A stretch of DNA of 64,000 nt, taken from Micromonospora sp. WMMD1102 (GTDB lineage Bacteria; Actinomycetota; Actinomycetes; Mycobacteriales; Micromonosporaceae). A program made the position numbers and the translations under genes. Below are positions 51,391 through 61,400 of this stretch, piece by piece; position 1 is the first letter of the stretch; every line of letters starts with the position of its first letter. The stretch covers positions 1,612,001 through 1,676,000 of the forward strand of contig NZ_JARUBN010000001.1 of assembly GCF_029626265.1 (NCBI RefSeq), written 5' to 3'. Under the pieces are notes generated by a model. That model saw nothing but the letters and a program-made list of their open reading frames with translations. It was not told where the DNA came from and did no database searches.

Positions 51391-52554
51391 ATGTCCGAGG
51401 TATCGAGACCGGTCGCGCAGGTGCGTCAGCGGGCCCGGCTGCTCGTCGAGTCCGGCCGGTACGACGAGGCCGAGCGCCAGATCCGGGCCGGGCTGGCCGC
51501 CGCACCCGACGACCCGGAGCTGCTGGTCCTGCTCGCGTACCTGCTCCGGATGTGCGGGCGGTACGCGGAGTCCCTCGCCGTCTGCGCCGCCACCGTGGCA
51601 GTCGCGCCCAATTACCCCGACACCTACGTCGAACGGGCCGAGTGCCTGCTCGCGCTTCGCCGGGGCGAGGCAGCGGTGCGGGCCGCCACCGAGGGGGTCC
51701 GACTCGATCCGCAGGAACCCCGGAGCTACCGGACCCTGGCCCGTGCGCTCGCCTTCGAGAAGGCGTACGACCGGGCGCGGGAGGCGGTTCAGCGGGCGTT
51801 GGCGGATGACCCGGACTCGGTCTTCTCGCTGCTGACCCTGGCCACCGTGGAACGGGCTGCCCCCGACCAGGCCGCGGCGGAGGCGGCGGTCCGGGCTGCG
51901 TTGCGACGCGATCCGGACAACGTCGAGGGCCGCCGCCTGCTCGCGCTCCTGCACGCCGACCGGGGGCGGGTCGACGGCTTCATGCGTACCGTCACAGCCC
52001 TCGCCGCCGACGATCCGGCCGGCACCGGGCCGCTGGCCATGATCTGGCCGGTGCGCCGGGCGCTTGCCGGGCCCAGCCTGTGGTTGGTCGCCGGCGCCAG
52101 CCTGCTGGCCGTGGCCGCTCCGCTCACAGCCGAGGCGCTGCCGGTCCCGGCCACTGTCCCGGTTCGGGTGGTCGCCGCGCTGGTCGTCGTGGTCCCCGTC
52201 GCCTTCTGGATCCGGCTGCTGCGCCACGGCGGGCGCACGCCGTGGCGGTGCCTGCCGCTGGTGTCCCCACTGCTGCGCGGGGCACTCGGCCTGGGCCTGC
52301 TCACCTCGCTCGGAATGGTCGGGTTGCTCGTCGGGTACGCCGCCACCGGTTGGTGGCCGGGATCGCTGCTCGCGCTGGCTCTCGTTCCGGTTCTGGTGGG
52401 TTGCCTGCTGGCGGAGCATGTCGGCGCGAACGCCGTCGATCCCAGCCTGCGCGTCCTCGGCCGCTGGGTGGCCGCCTGCGTGGCGGCGTTCTGGCGGTGG
52501 GCGGGCGACCGTCGCCGCGAGTCACGGGCCGCCCGGCGGAAGCCGGGTATATAG
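51391..52554 (+). CDS. TPR-repeat protein with C-terminal membrane segments
   Basis: 387 residues. Residues about 8-215 contain five or six tetratricopeptide-type helix pairs (ESGRYDEAERQIRAGLAAAP, MCGRYAESLAVCAATVAVAP, EKAYDRAREAVQRALADDP). Then four hydrophobic segments lie at about 230-250, 258-278, 300-322 and 328-350. The protein is a membrane-anchored cytoplasmic scaffold; partners unknown. ATG start. It precedes hflX by about 200 bases. Confidence 0.8.
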   Translation: MSEVSRPVAQVRQRARLLVESGRYDEAERQIRAGLAAAPDDPELLVLLAYLLRMCGRYAESLAVCAATVAVAPNYPDTYVERAECLLALRRGEAAVRAATEGVRLDPQEPRSYRTLARALAFEKAYDRAREAVQRALADDPDSVFSLLTLATVERAAPDQAAAEAAVRAALRRDPDNVEGRRLLALLHADRGRVDGFMRTVTALAADDPAGTGPLAMIWPVRRALAGPSLWLVAGASLLAVAAPLTAEALPVPATVPVRVVAALVVVVPVAFWIRLLRHGGRTPWRCLPLVSPLLRGALGLGLLTSLGMVGLLVGYAATGWWPGSLLALALVPVLVGCLLAEHVGANAVDPSLRVLGRWVAACVAAFWRWAGDRRRESRAARRKPGI

Positions 52555-52762
52555 CGGGTGCGTCTCGGGAGCGCGCGTGTAACGATTGATTGCGACCAGC
52601 GCGCAGAGCGTGACCAATGCGACGAACGTCGCCGACACGCAGTGGCGGGGACGGACCCGACAACTTCCGACCGGCTGGGCCGACCACCGGAAGGCGACAG
52701 CCGGACGGCGAGCGGACGGGCTGACCGGGCTGGATGGGCAGGACGAGATCAGGAGGAACGGC

Positions 52763-54217
52763 TTGCGAGACCAGGAAAGCTTCGTTCGGCTGGCGGACGA
52801 GGACCTTGACGCCATCGTCATCGATGGCGACGACGTCACCACCGGCGAGCTGGAGCTGGAGGACCGCCAGGCACTCCGCCGGGTGGCGGGCCTCTCCACC
52901 GAGCTCGCCGACGTCACCGAGGTCGAATACCGGCAGCTCCGGCTGGAGCGGGTGGTCCTGGTCGGCGTCTGGACGGAAGGCTCGGTGACCGAGGCGGAGA
53001 ACTCCCTCGCCGAGTTGGCCGCGCTCGCCGAGACCGCCGGTTCGCAGGTGCTGGAGGGCCTGATCCAGCGGCGCAACCGGCCCGACCCGGCCACTTACAT
53101 CGGCCGGGGCAAGGTCGACGACCTCGGCTCGGTGGTGCTCGCCTCCGGCGCCGACACCGTGATCTGCGACGGCGAGCTGTCCCCGTCCCAGCTGCGCAAC
53201 CTGGAGCAGCGCACCAAGGTCAAGGTCGTCGACCGGACCGCGCTGATCCTCGACATCTTCGCCCAGCACGCCAAGAGCCGGGAGGGTAAGGCCCAGGTCG
53301 AGCTGGCCCAGCTCGAATACCTGCTGCCCCGGCTGCGCGGTTGGGGTGAGAGCCTCTCCCGGCAGGCCGGTGGTAGCGGCCGTGGTGGCGGCGCCGGTGG
53401 TGGGGTGGGGCTGCGTGGTCCCGGTGAGACCAAGCTGGAGACCGACCGGCGGCGGATCCGGATCCGGATCTCCCGGCTCCGCCGCGAGATCAAGAACATG
53501 CGGACGGCCCGGATCACCAAGCGGGCCCGGCGGGCCCGCAACGGCGTGCCGGCGGTGGCCATCGCCGGCTACACCAACGCGGGCAAGTCCAGCCTGCTCA
53601 ACCGGCTGACAAATGCCGGGGTACTTGTCGAGGACGCCCTCTTCGCCACGCTGGACCCGACGACCCGCCGGGCGTACGCGGCCGACGGGCGGATCTACAC
53701 CCTGGCTGACACGGTCGGCTTCGTCCGGCACCTGCCGCACCAGATCGTCGAGGCGTTCCGCTCCACGCTCGAGGAGGTGGCCGACGCCGATCTCGTCGTG
53801 CACGTGGTGGACGGGGCGCACCCCGACCCGGAGGAGCAGGTCCGGGCGGTACGCGAGGTCCTTGCCGAGGTCGGCGCCGACAAGCTCCCCGAGCTGCTGG
53901 TGGTCAACAAGACCGACGCGGCGGACGAGGAGACCCTGCTCCGGCTGAAGCGGGCGTGGCCGGAGGCGGTCTTCGTCTCGGCGCGTACGGGTGGCGGTGT
54001 CGAGGACGTCCGGGCGGCCATCGAGGCCCGGCTGCCCCGCCCCGCGGTCGAGGTACGCGCGGTGCTGCCGTACGACCGGGGTGATCTGGTGGCCCGGGTG
54101 CACCGCCGGGGCGAGGTGCTCGGCACCGCGCACCTGCCGGAGGGGACGAAACTGCACGTACGGGTGGACGAGGCGCTCGCCGCGGAGTTGGCCCCGTACG
54201 GGGAGGTAGTGGCATGA
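52763..54217 (+). CDS. hflX: Ribosome-associated GTPase HflX
   Basis: HflX splits stalled or hibernating ribosomes and in mycobacteria affects macrolide tolerance. From the TTG at 52763 it has 484 residues. The HflX domain has PATYIGRGKVDDL and DGELSPSQLRNLE; the glycine-rich linker (GGSGRGGGAGGG) precedes GPGETKLETDRRR; the G-domain has GYTNAGKSSLLN, DPTTRR, DTVGFVRHLP and NKTD. The TTG start is chosen because AGGAGG lies 7 bases before it; an in-frame TTG at 52586 lacks such a site. Confidence 0.92.
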   Translation: MRDQESFVRLADEDLDAIVIDGDDVTTGELELEDRQALRRVAGLSTELADVTEVEYRQLRLERVVLVGVWTEGSVTEAENSLAELAALAETAGSQVLEGLIQRRNRPDPATYIGRGKVDDLGSVVLASGADTVICDGELSPSQLRNLEQRTKVKVVDRTALILDIFAQHAKSREGKAQVELAQLEYLLPRLRGWGESLSRQAGGSGRGGGAGGGVGLRGPGETKLETDRRRIRIRISRLRREIKNMRTARITKRARRARNGVPAVAIAGYTNAGKSSLLNRLTNAGVLVEDALFATLDPTTRRAYAADGRIYTLADTVGFVRHLPHQIVEAFRSTLEEVADADLVVHVVDGAHPDPEEQVRAVREVLAEVGADKLPELLVVNKTDAADEETLLRLKRAWPEAVFVSARTGGGVEDVRAAIEARLPRPAVEVRAVLPYDRGDLVARVHRRGEVLGTAHLPEGTKLHVRVDEALAAELAPYGEVVA

Positions 54218-54298
54218 CCCTTCGTAGCCTTGGCTGGTGACGGAGCGTCGATCACGCCGCCTCCCCGGTTGGCGGCCTCCGCATGCGACACTGGGCGG

Positions 54299-56158
54299 AT
54301 GCGGCGAGTCCTCTCCATGGTGCTGGTTGCCTCCGGCCTGCTCGGGCTGACCCTTGGCCTGCTCGGAGCCAGCCTCGGGTTCGGAGCTGTCGCGGCCTCC
54401 GCCGCTGCCGGCAAGAAGGTCTGCACGATCACCGACGAGCGGATGACGGAACTCTCCGGCATGATCGCTACGTCGAGTGGTTACGTGCTGGTCAACGACG
54501 GGAGCGAGGACGCCTCCCGGGAGCGGGTCTTCCTGCTGGACAACAAGTGCAAGCTGAAGAAGGCCGTCCAGTTCGCGAGTAATCCGCGCGACCCGGAGGA
54601 TCTCGCGCTCTCGGCGGACGGCAAGACCGTCTGGATCGCCGACACGGGTGACAACGATTCCGAGCGGCGCTCCAGCGTCGTGCTCTGGAGCATGCCGGTC
54701 AGCGGTGCGTCCAAGCCCGTCCTGCACCGGCTCACCTTTCCCGGGAACAAGCGGCATGACGCGGAGGCGCTGCTGATCGGCGCCGACGACGTACCGTTGA
54801 TCATCACCAAGACGACCGGCAAGGCGGAGATCTTCAAGCCGAGCGCGGCCCTGGAGAAGAACAACGACGAGGGTGTGCCGCTGACGAAGGCGGGTGAGAT
54901 CAGCCTGCCCAAGTCCACCACCGCCAACCCGTTCGGCGGGGCGGGCCGGGTGACCGTCACCGGCGGGGCCAGTTCGCCGGACGGCGGGCGGGTGGTGCTG
55001 CGTACGTACGCGGACGCCTTCGAGTGGGACGTCCAGGGTGACGACCTGGTCAAGACCCTGACCACCGGGAAGCCCCGGATGACCGCCCTGGCCGACCCGT
55101 TCGGCGAGGCCATCGCCTACACCGCGGACGGCAAGAGTTTCCTGACCGTCTCCGACGTCGCCTCGCTGAACGACGAGGAGGCGGAGGTGACGGTGCTGAG
55201 CTACACCCCGGCGAAGGAGTTGGCGGCGGCAGCCGGCGGATCCGAGGCCGACACCAAGAAGTCGGCGGGTTCCTGGACCAGCTCATTGACCCTTGACGAC
55301 ATCACCTACCTCATCGCGGCGGTGGGGGTGCTCGGAGCCCTGCTGGTCGGGCTCGGCATCTTCGGGATCGTCCGGGCCCGCAAGCGGCCGAGGGACGACG
55401 GTCTGGGTGCCGTCGGGCCGGGCGGTGACGACCTCGACCCGCGGGCGGGTCGGGACCGGGCGCCGGGTGGCGACCGGGAGCAGTCCGGTGGCCGGCGATC
55501 GGACTACGACGACGACTCGAACTGGGGGCCGGCGCGCTCCGGCGGGTACGACGACGGCTACCGTTCGGACCGTCCGGCCGACGACTACGAGCCGGCCGGC
55601 CGGGGCAGGTCCTCGGGCGGCGGCGGTGTCTACGGCGGAAAGCCGGCCGGCGGTGGTGTCTACGGCGGCGCGAAGCCGGCCGGCGACGGTGGTGGGTACG
55701 GCGGCAGCGGCGGACGCCCCCAGGGTGGCGGTGGCCGTCCGCAGGGTGCCGGCGGTGGCCGCCCGCAGGGTGCCGGCGGTGGCCGCCCGCAGCAGGGTGC
55801 CGGCGGCCGTGCACAGGGCGGCGGGGGTGGTGGCCGCCCGCAGGGCGGTGGCGGACGCTCCCAGGGCGGTGGCCGTGCCCCGGGCGGTGGCGTCTACGGC
55901 GGCAGTGGCGGCGCCCCGGCCGGTCGCCCCCGGGCCGGTGGTGGCGGCGGTGGCGGTGTCTACGGCGGCCAGCCCTCGGGCGGCACCTACGGCAACGGCA
56001 ACGGCCGGGGTGGTCGCCCCGGCCCGGACGACCAGTGGAGCGACCAGCCGCGCAGCGGTCAGGGCGCCGGGCCGCGTGGTGGAGCACCTCGGGGTGGCCA
56101 GTACGGCCAGCCTCGGCAGCGCTCCGGCAGGCCCCCGGACGACCACGACTACCGCTGA
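54299..56158 (+). CDS. Membrane-anchored extracellular beta-rich protein with glycine-rich cytoplasmic tail
   Basis: 619 residues. A signal peptide (1-38) is followed by an exported domain of about 290 residues with propeller-like strands (SGYVLVNDGSED, PEDLALSADGKTVWIADTGDND, PFGEAIAYTADGKSFLTVSD). A single membrane helix (about 337-360, LIAAVGVLGALLVGLGIFGIV) is followed by RARKR. The remaining ~255 residues are a cytoplasmic Gly/Arg/Gln tail rich in GGRPQG and GGVYGG. No catalytic motif is recognised. It may sense something at the cell surface; the tail resembles phase-separating or RNA-binding sequences, but that is speculation. Confidence 0.8.
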   Translation: MRRVLSMVLVASGLLGLTLGLLGASLGFGAVAASAAAGKKVCTITDERMTELSGMIATSSGYVLVNDGSEDASRERVFLLDNKCKLKKAVQFASNPRDPEDLALSADGKTVWIADTGDNDSERRSSVVLWSMPVSGASKPVLHRLTFPGNKRHDAEALLIGADDVPLIITKTTGKAEIFKPSAALEKNNDEGVPLTKAGEISLPKSTTANPFGGAGRVTVTGGASSPDGGRVVLRTYADAFEWDVQGDDLVKTLTTGKPRMTALADPFGEAIAYTADGKSFLTVSDVASLNDEEAEVTVLSYTPAKELAAAAGGSEADTKKSAGSWTSSLTLDDITYLIAAVGVLGALLVGLGIFGIVRARKRPRDDGLGAVGPGGDDLDPRAGRDRAPGGDREQSGGRRSDYDDDSNWGPARSGGYDDGYRSDRPADDYEPAGRGRSSGGGGVYGGKPAGGGVYGGAKPAGDGGGYGGSGGRPQGGGGRPQGAGGGRPQGAGGGRPQQGAGGRAQGGGGGGRPQGGGGRSQGGGRAPGGGVYGGSGGAPAGRPRAGGGGGGGVYGGQPSGGTYGNGNGRGGRPGPDDQWSDQPRSGQGAGPRGGAPRGGQYGQPRQRSGRPPDDHDYR

Positions 56159-56212
56159 CCGACTGACCCCGGGGGCTACGAACCGGCCCGTCTCGATGGA
56201 GGGACTCGCCGG

Positions 56213-56998
56213 TCAGATTCGGCGGAGGACCGCCACCACCCGGCCCATGATGGTGGCGCTGTCGCCGGGGATCGGGTCGAAGGCCGAGTTGGCCGGCATC
56301 AGCCAGACGTGCCCGTCCCGACGGCGGTAGGTCTTGACCGTCGCCTCGCCGTCCAGCATCGCCGCGACGATCTCGCCCGAGTTCGCGGTCGGCTGTTGGC
56401 GGACGACCACCCAGTCGCCGTCGCAGATCGCCGCGTCGAGCATCGAGTCGCCCTTGACCTGGAGCATGAAGACCTCGCCCTCGCCGACCAGTTCCCGGGG
56501 CAGCGGGAAGATGTCCTCGACGGCCTGCTCGGCGAGGATCGGGCCACCGGCGGCGATCTGACCGAGCAGCGGCACGTAGGCCGGGGTGGGGCGCTGGGCG
56601 CGGGCGGTCTCGTCGTCGATCAGCTCGCTCGGCGGGCGCACGTCGACGGCGCGCGGCCGGTTCGGGTCACGCCGGAGGAAGCCCTTCCGCTCCAGCTCCT
56701 TGAGCTGGTAGGCCACGCTCGACGGAGAGACCAGGCCGACCGCCTCGCCGATCTCCCGCACGCTCGGCGGATAGCCGTAGCGCTCCACCCAGTCGCGGAT
56801 GAACTCGAGGATGCGCCGCTGCCGGGCGGTGAGGTCCGCCGAGACCAGGTCGGGGAAGGCGCTCACCACCGGAGTGACCGCACGCAGGGCCGGGCCGCCG
56901 TCCCGGCTGCGCGGCGTGGCCGTACGTCGGCTGGCCCGGCTGCCCGGTGCGCCGCTTTTCTGGGGCTTCTGCCGGCTCGTCCGGTCGTCGGTCGACAC
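56213..56998 (-). CDS. lexA: LexA SOS repressor
   Basis: 261 residues. A ~55-residue polar extension is followed by the winged helix ([41 protein letters not shown]). Self-cleavage is between A150 and G151 (QIAAGGPI); the catalytic dyad is S185 (GDSML) and K222 (TVKTY). GTG start with AGGAGGACGAC. Two SOS boxes lie in the divergent promoter region. RecA filaments trigger its cleavage. Confidence 0.96.
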   Translation of the reverse strand: MSTDDRTSRQKPQKSGAPGSRASRRTATPRSRDGGPALRAVTPVVSAFPDLVSADLTARQRRILEFIRDWVERYGYPPSVREIGEAVGLVSPSSVAYQLKELERKGFLRRDPNRPRAVDVRPPSELIDDETARAQRPTPAYVPLLGQIAAGGPILAEQAVEDIFPLPRELVGEGEVFMLQVKGDSMLDAAICDGDWVVVRQQPTANSGEIVAAMLDGEATVKTYRRRDGHVWLMPANSAFDPIPGDSATIMGRVVAVLRRI

Positions 56999-57175
56999 GT
57001 CGTCCTCCTGGTGGCGGTGGGTGCCTTGGCGGCTCGTGGTGCGTCGTAGGCTCGGCACCGGTGCCGCGTGCCACGCGGTCCCGGGGTCGATGTTCAAAAC
57101 CGTATAGGTGAGATCACATAGTTTCAAACATCTGTACGACATTCCGCGCGGCGTGTCGCTTCCGCCGGCTCGACA

Positions 57176-57191
57176 TCGAACGCCTGTTCTG
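57176..57191. promoter_or_regulatory. SOS box 1 in the lexA divergent region
   Basis: TCGAACGCCTGTTCTG matches TCGAAC-N4-GTTCGA at 10 of 12 positions. It is 177 bases from the lexA start and 54 from the LysM gene start. Likely autoregulation site. Confidence 0.7.
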
Positions 57192-57215
57192 ATAAACCAT
57201 CGTACGTCCGTTCGT

Positions 57216-57231
57216 TCGAACTTATGTTCGA
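57216..57231. promoter_or_regulatory. SOS box 2 in the lexA divergent region
   Basis: TCGAACTTATGTTCGA is a perfect match to the actinobacterial SOS box. It ends 14 bases before the LysM gene ATG, so LexA bound here must block that gene. Confidence 0.92.
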
Positions 57232-57245
57232 TCTTGGAGGTCACG

Positions 57246-57572
57246 ATGGGTTCGACGGGGTACCCGAGGGCTTCCCGGGGCGCCGGCCGGTTGCGGCTGA
57301 CCCGCCGGGGGCGAGTGGTCGTGACAGTGCTCCTGCTGCTTCTCGTGGCGGGGCTGGCGGCGGTCCTCTCGCCCGCCTCCCGGGCGGCCGACCCGGCCCG
57401 GCCGGCGGAGACCGCCGTGGTGCTGCCGGGCGACACTCTCTGGTCGGTGGCCGAGCGGCACCGACCCGGCCAGCGGCCGTTCGCGGTGATCGACGAGATC
57501 CGCCGGCTCAACGGGCTGGAGGACCACACGGTGCACGCCGGTCAGCGGTTGATCCTGCCGGCGGAGCGGTAA
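57246..57572 (+). CDS. SOS-induced LysM membrane protein, cell-division suppressor-like
   Basis: 108 residues. A basic N-terminus, one membrane helix (about 26-45, [18 protein letters not shown]) and a LysM domain (about 58-106, [29 protein letters not shown]). In position, size and layout it matches ChiZ (Rv2719c) and DivS, which are divergent from lexA and halt division during DNA damage. ATG with TTGGAGG, directly after a perfect SOS box. Role by context and architecture. Confidence 0.85.
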   Translation: MGSTGYPRASRGAGRLRLTRRGRVVVTVLLLLLVAGLAAVLSPASRAADPARPAETAVVLPGDTLWSVAERHRPGQRPFAVIDEIRRLNGLEDHTVHAGQRLILPAER

Positions 57573-57660
57573 CCGATCCTCGGCACCGCGGTTGGAAGAT
57601 TTGCGGGGCGCGCCACGCCCTGTTCAACTTGACCTCGGCTGCTCGGCGACATACCGTCGA

Positions 57661-57676
57661 CCCCTAGATGTAGTAG
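57661..57676. promoter_or_regulatory. NrdR box 1
   Basis: CCCCTAGATGTAGTAG keeps every fixed position of the NrdR consensus (C-w-A-n-A-T-n-T-w-G). It lies 195 bases before nrdR. Confidence 0.75.
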
Positions 57677-57692
57677 TAACATGGGTGTAAGT

Positions 57693-57708
57693 CGCCTAGA
57701 AGTTGGGG
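57693..57708. promoter_or_regulatory. NrdR box 2
   Basis: CGCCTAGAAGTTGGGG keeps seven of eight fixed positions and is exactly 32 bases from box 1, three helical turns, the usual arrangement for paired NrdR sites. NrdR would thus regulate its own operon. Confidence 0.6.
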
Positions 57709-57871
57709 TTCCACTACCCACAGCTCTCAGGTCCACCCGACATCGCGGGCGCCACGACTGTGGCCGGACCGCCGGTGCCGGCTGCCTGTGGGCGGGTCGC
57801 CGCGCGCTGGGCGGCGGTGGGCGCGGTGGTTCTCCGGCGGGGTGGTTCCGGCGGTGCGAAGGAGGTCGGCG

Positions 57872-58390
57872 ATGCGGTGTCCGTACTGCCGGCACGCCGA
57901 CTCGCGGGTGGTCGACTCGCGGGAGGCCGACGACGGTCAGCTGATCCGGCGCCGGCGGGCCTGCCCGGAGTGTGGCAAGCGGTTCACCACGGTCGAGGAG
58001 GCCGTGCTGGCTGTGGTCAAGCGGAGCGGTGTCACCGAGCCGTTCAGCCGGACGAAGATCATCGGCGGGGTGCGCAAGGCGTGCCAGGGCCGTCCCGTCG
58101 ACGACGACGCGATCGCCCTGCTGGCCCAGCGGGTGGAGGAGACCGTCCGGGCCAAGGGCGCGGCCGAACTCCCGAGTCACGACGTGGGGCTGGCCATCCT
58201 GGGCCCACTGCGCGAGCTGGACGAGGTTGCCTACCTGCGCTTCGCCAGCGTGTACCGGTCGTTCGAGTCGTTGGACGACTTCGAGCGGGAGATCGACTCG
58301 CTGCGGACGGCGGCGGTGGCTCGGAGCCGGCCGGTGCAGGACGGTGGCGGGGCCGTCCAGCCGGCGGGCCAGGGCCAGTCGGTCGACTAG
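57872..58390 (+). CDS. nrdR: NrdR transcriptional repressor
   Basis: 172 residues. The N-terminal zinc ribbon has [17 protein letters not shown] and [10 protein letters not shown]; an ATP-cone follows ([20 protein letters not shown]). It senses ATP/dATP and represses ribonucleotide reductase genes. ATG with AAGGAGGTC. It lies 69 bases before nrdJ, so the two are cotranscribed. Confidence 0.95.
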   Translation: MRCPYCRHADSRVVDSREADDGQLIRRRRACPECGKRFTTVEEAVLAVVKRSGVTEPFSRTKIIGGVRKACQGRPVDDDAIALLAQRVEETVRAKGAAELPSHDVGLAILGPLRELDEVAYLRFASVYRSFESLDDFEREIDSLRTAAVARSRPVQDGGGAVQPAGQGQSVD

Positions 58391-58459
58391 TTCTTTCGGG
58401 TAAAGATCAGCAGAGCCGTACGGCGGGAAGAGTCGTGCGTGCGTGAGGGGGCGGATGAG

Positions 58460-61400
58460 ATGTCGGGGGAAGGTGTGACAGCGAGCAGGTCACGTGGTCG
58501 GGCGACGTCGGCGGCGGCCGGCCTGAAGGTCGAGCGCGTCTGGACGACCGAGGGAGTGCACCCGTACGACGAGGTGGTCTGGGAGCGCCGGGACGTCGTC
58601 ATGACGAACTGGCGGGACGGCTCGATCAACTTCGAGCAGCGGGGCGTCGAGTTCCCGGAGTCGTGGAGCGTCAACGCGGCCAACATCGTCACCACCAAAT
58701 ACTTCCGGGGTGCGGTCGGCACGCCGGAGCGGGAGTGGTCGCTCAAGCAGCTCATCGACCGGGTGGTGCAGACGTACCGGGCGGCGGGGGAGCAGCACGG
58801 CTACTTCGCCAGCCCGGCCGACGCGGAGGTCTTCGCGCACGAGCTGACCTGGATGCTGCTGCACCAGGTGTTCAGCTTCAACTCGCCGGTCTGGTTCAAC
58901 GTCGGAACGGCGTCGCCCCAGCAGGTCAGTGCCTGTCAGCCCTACGACTCGCTGGTGAGTACCCCCGGCGGCCTGGTGCCGATCGGCCGGCTCGTCGAGG
59001 AGAACGCGGTCGGCACGAAGGTCTACGACGCCCACGGGCTGACCAGGATCCTCGCGGTCAAGGCCAACGGCGTGAAGGACGTGTTGCGGCTACACACCAA
59101 GGCCGGCTACACGCTTGATGTCACCGCCGACCACCTGGTCTGGAAGTCGACGGGTGAGGAGAGCGGTCAGTTCGTGCCCGCAGGCACGCTCGTCGCCGGC
59201 GACGAGCTCCAGTGGCACCGCCGGGACGCCCACGGCGAGGACGAGATCCAGCTGCGGGAGATCGCCGAGGCGGCGCTGGCCGGATGGATGCAGTCGGACG
59301 GCTTCGTGGGGCAGTACCCGCATGGCACGAACCGATCGCTGACCATCGAGGCCATCACGGTGAACGACTACGAGCTCGACTGGGTGGTGACCGCCATCGA
59401 CGAAGTGTTCCCGGGAGCACACCGACACGAGCGCGAGGTCGCGACCCAGGACGAGAACCTGGACTGCCGGCGTACCCGCCTCTACGGCGAGCACCTGCGG
59501 CCCTTCGTGGACAAGTGGGGCCTGCTGAACCGGGGAACCGCGATGGAGGTGCCGGCCGCCCTCTTCGCGGCACCGCTGCCGGTGGTCGCCGCGTACCTGA
59601 AGAGCATCTTCCAGGCCGAGGGGTATGTCTCGGCGCGGGAAAGCTCCACCCGGGTGGCGGTCGACATGGTGTCCGAGAAGCTGGTCCGTGGCCTGCAACG
59701 GCTGTTGCTGCGCTTCGGGATCTTCTCCCGGGTCTCCTACAAGGCCGATAAGCGGGAAGATCGTCTCGGTTGCTGGTCGCTGGGGATCCAGAACGACGGC
59801 GACCGGCAGATCTTCGCCGACGAGATCGGGTTCGTCGATGTCTGGAAGTCGGACCGGCTGGAGCAGGGGTTCGGCAAGCCGGGTCGGGCCGCGAAGCCGA
59901 CCAAGCGGTTGCAGATCGACCGGATCGAGCGCCTCGGCCCGATGGAGGTCTACGACATCCAGACCGAGTCGGGGGAGTACCTTTCCGACAACCTCCGCGT
60001 GCACAACTGTTTCATCCTTGCTGTCGATGATTCGATGGACTCGATCCTCGACTGGTACAAGGAAGAGGGGCTGATCTTCAAGGGCGGCTCCGGTTCCGGG
60101 GTGAACCTCTCCCGGATCCGCTCGTCCAAGGAGCTGCTCTCCAGCGGCGGCACCGCCTCCGGCCCGGTCAGCTTCATGCGCGGCGCGGACGCCAGCGCCG
60201 GCACCATCAAGTCCGGCGGGGCGACCCGGCGGGCCGCCAAGATGGTCATCCTGGACGTCGACCACCCGGACGTCGAGGAGTTCGTACTCACCAAGGCACG
60301 CGAGGAGCACAAGATCCGTGCGCTGCGGGACGCCGGCTTCGACATGGACCTCGGCGGCTCCGACATCGTCAGCGTGCAGTACCAGAACGCCAACAACTCG
60401 GTCCGGGTCTCCGACGAGTTCATGCGGGCGGTCCAGGACAGCGGCAAGTTCGACCTGCGCGGCCGGCTGGACGGCGCGGTGATCGAGACCATCGACGCCA
60501 AGGGCCTGTTCCGGACCATCTCCCAGGCAGCCTGGGAGTGCGCCGACCCCGGCCTGCAGTACGACGACACCATCAACGACTGGCACACCTGCCCGGAGAC
60601 CGGCCGGATCACCGCCTCCAACCCCTGCTCGGAGTACCTGCACCTGGACAACTCCTCGTGCAACCTCGCCTCGCTGAACCTGATGAAGTTCCTCCGCGCC
60701 GACGGCGGGTTCGAGGTCGCCAAGTTCGTCCGGTCGGTCGAGCTGGTCATCACCGCGATGGACATCTCGATCTGCTTCGCCGACTTCCCGACCGAGAAGA
60801 TCGGCGAGACCACCCGGGCATACCGGCAGCTCGGCATCGGGTACGCCAACCTCGGCGCGCTGCTGATGGCGACCGGCCACCCGTACGACTCGGAGAGCGG
60901 ACGGTCGGTGGCCGCCGCGATCACCTCGCTGATGACCGGCACCGCCTACCGTCGCTCGGCCGAGCTGGCCGGCGTGGTCGGCTCCTACGACGGGTACGCC
61001 CGCAACGCCGAGCCGCACAAGCGGGTGATGCGCAAGCACGCCGCCGCGAACGACGCGATCAAGCCGACCGGCGCGGTCGCCACCGAGATCGTCCGGGAGG
61101 CCACCAGGCAGTGGACCCAGGGCAACAAGGTCGGCGACAAGCACGGCTGGCGCAACGCCCAGGCGAGCGTGCTGGCGCCCACCGGATGCCTGACCCCGGA
61201 CACGCTTGTCACGACCGACCGTGGCCTGACGCGGCTCGGCGAGATCGGCGACGTCTACGGCGATCGCTGGCAGGACCTGGACATGCGGGTCTCCACCGAC
61301 GAGGGTGCCCGCAGGGCCACCAAGTTCTTCGTCAACGGGGAGGAGCCGACCCGGCGGGTGGTCACCGCCGGCGGCTACGCGATCCAGGGCACCCTCGCGC

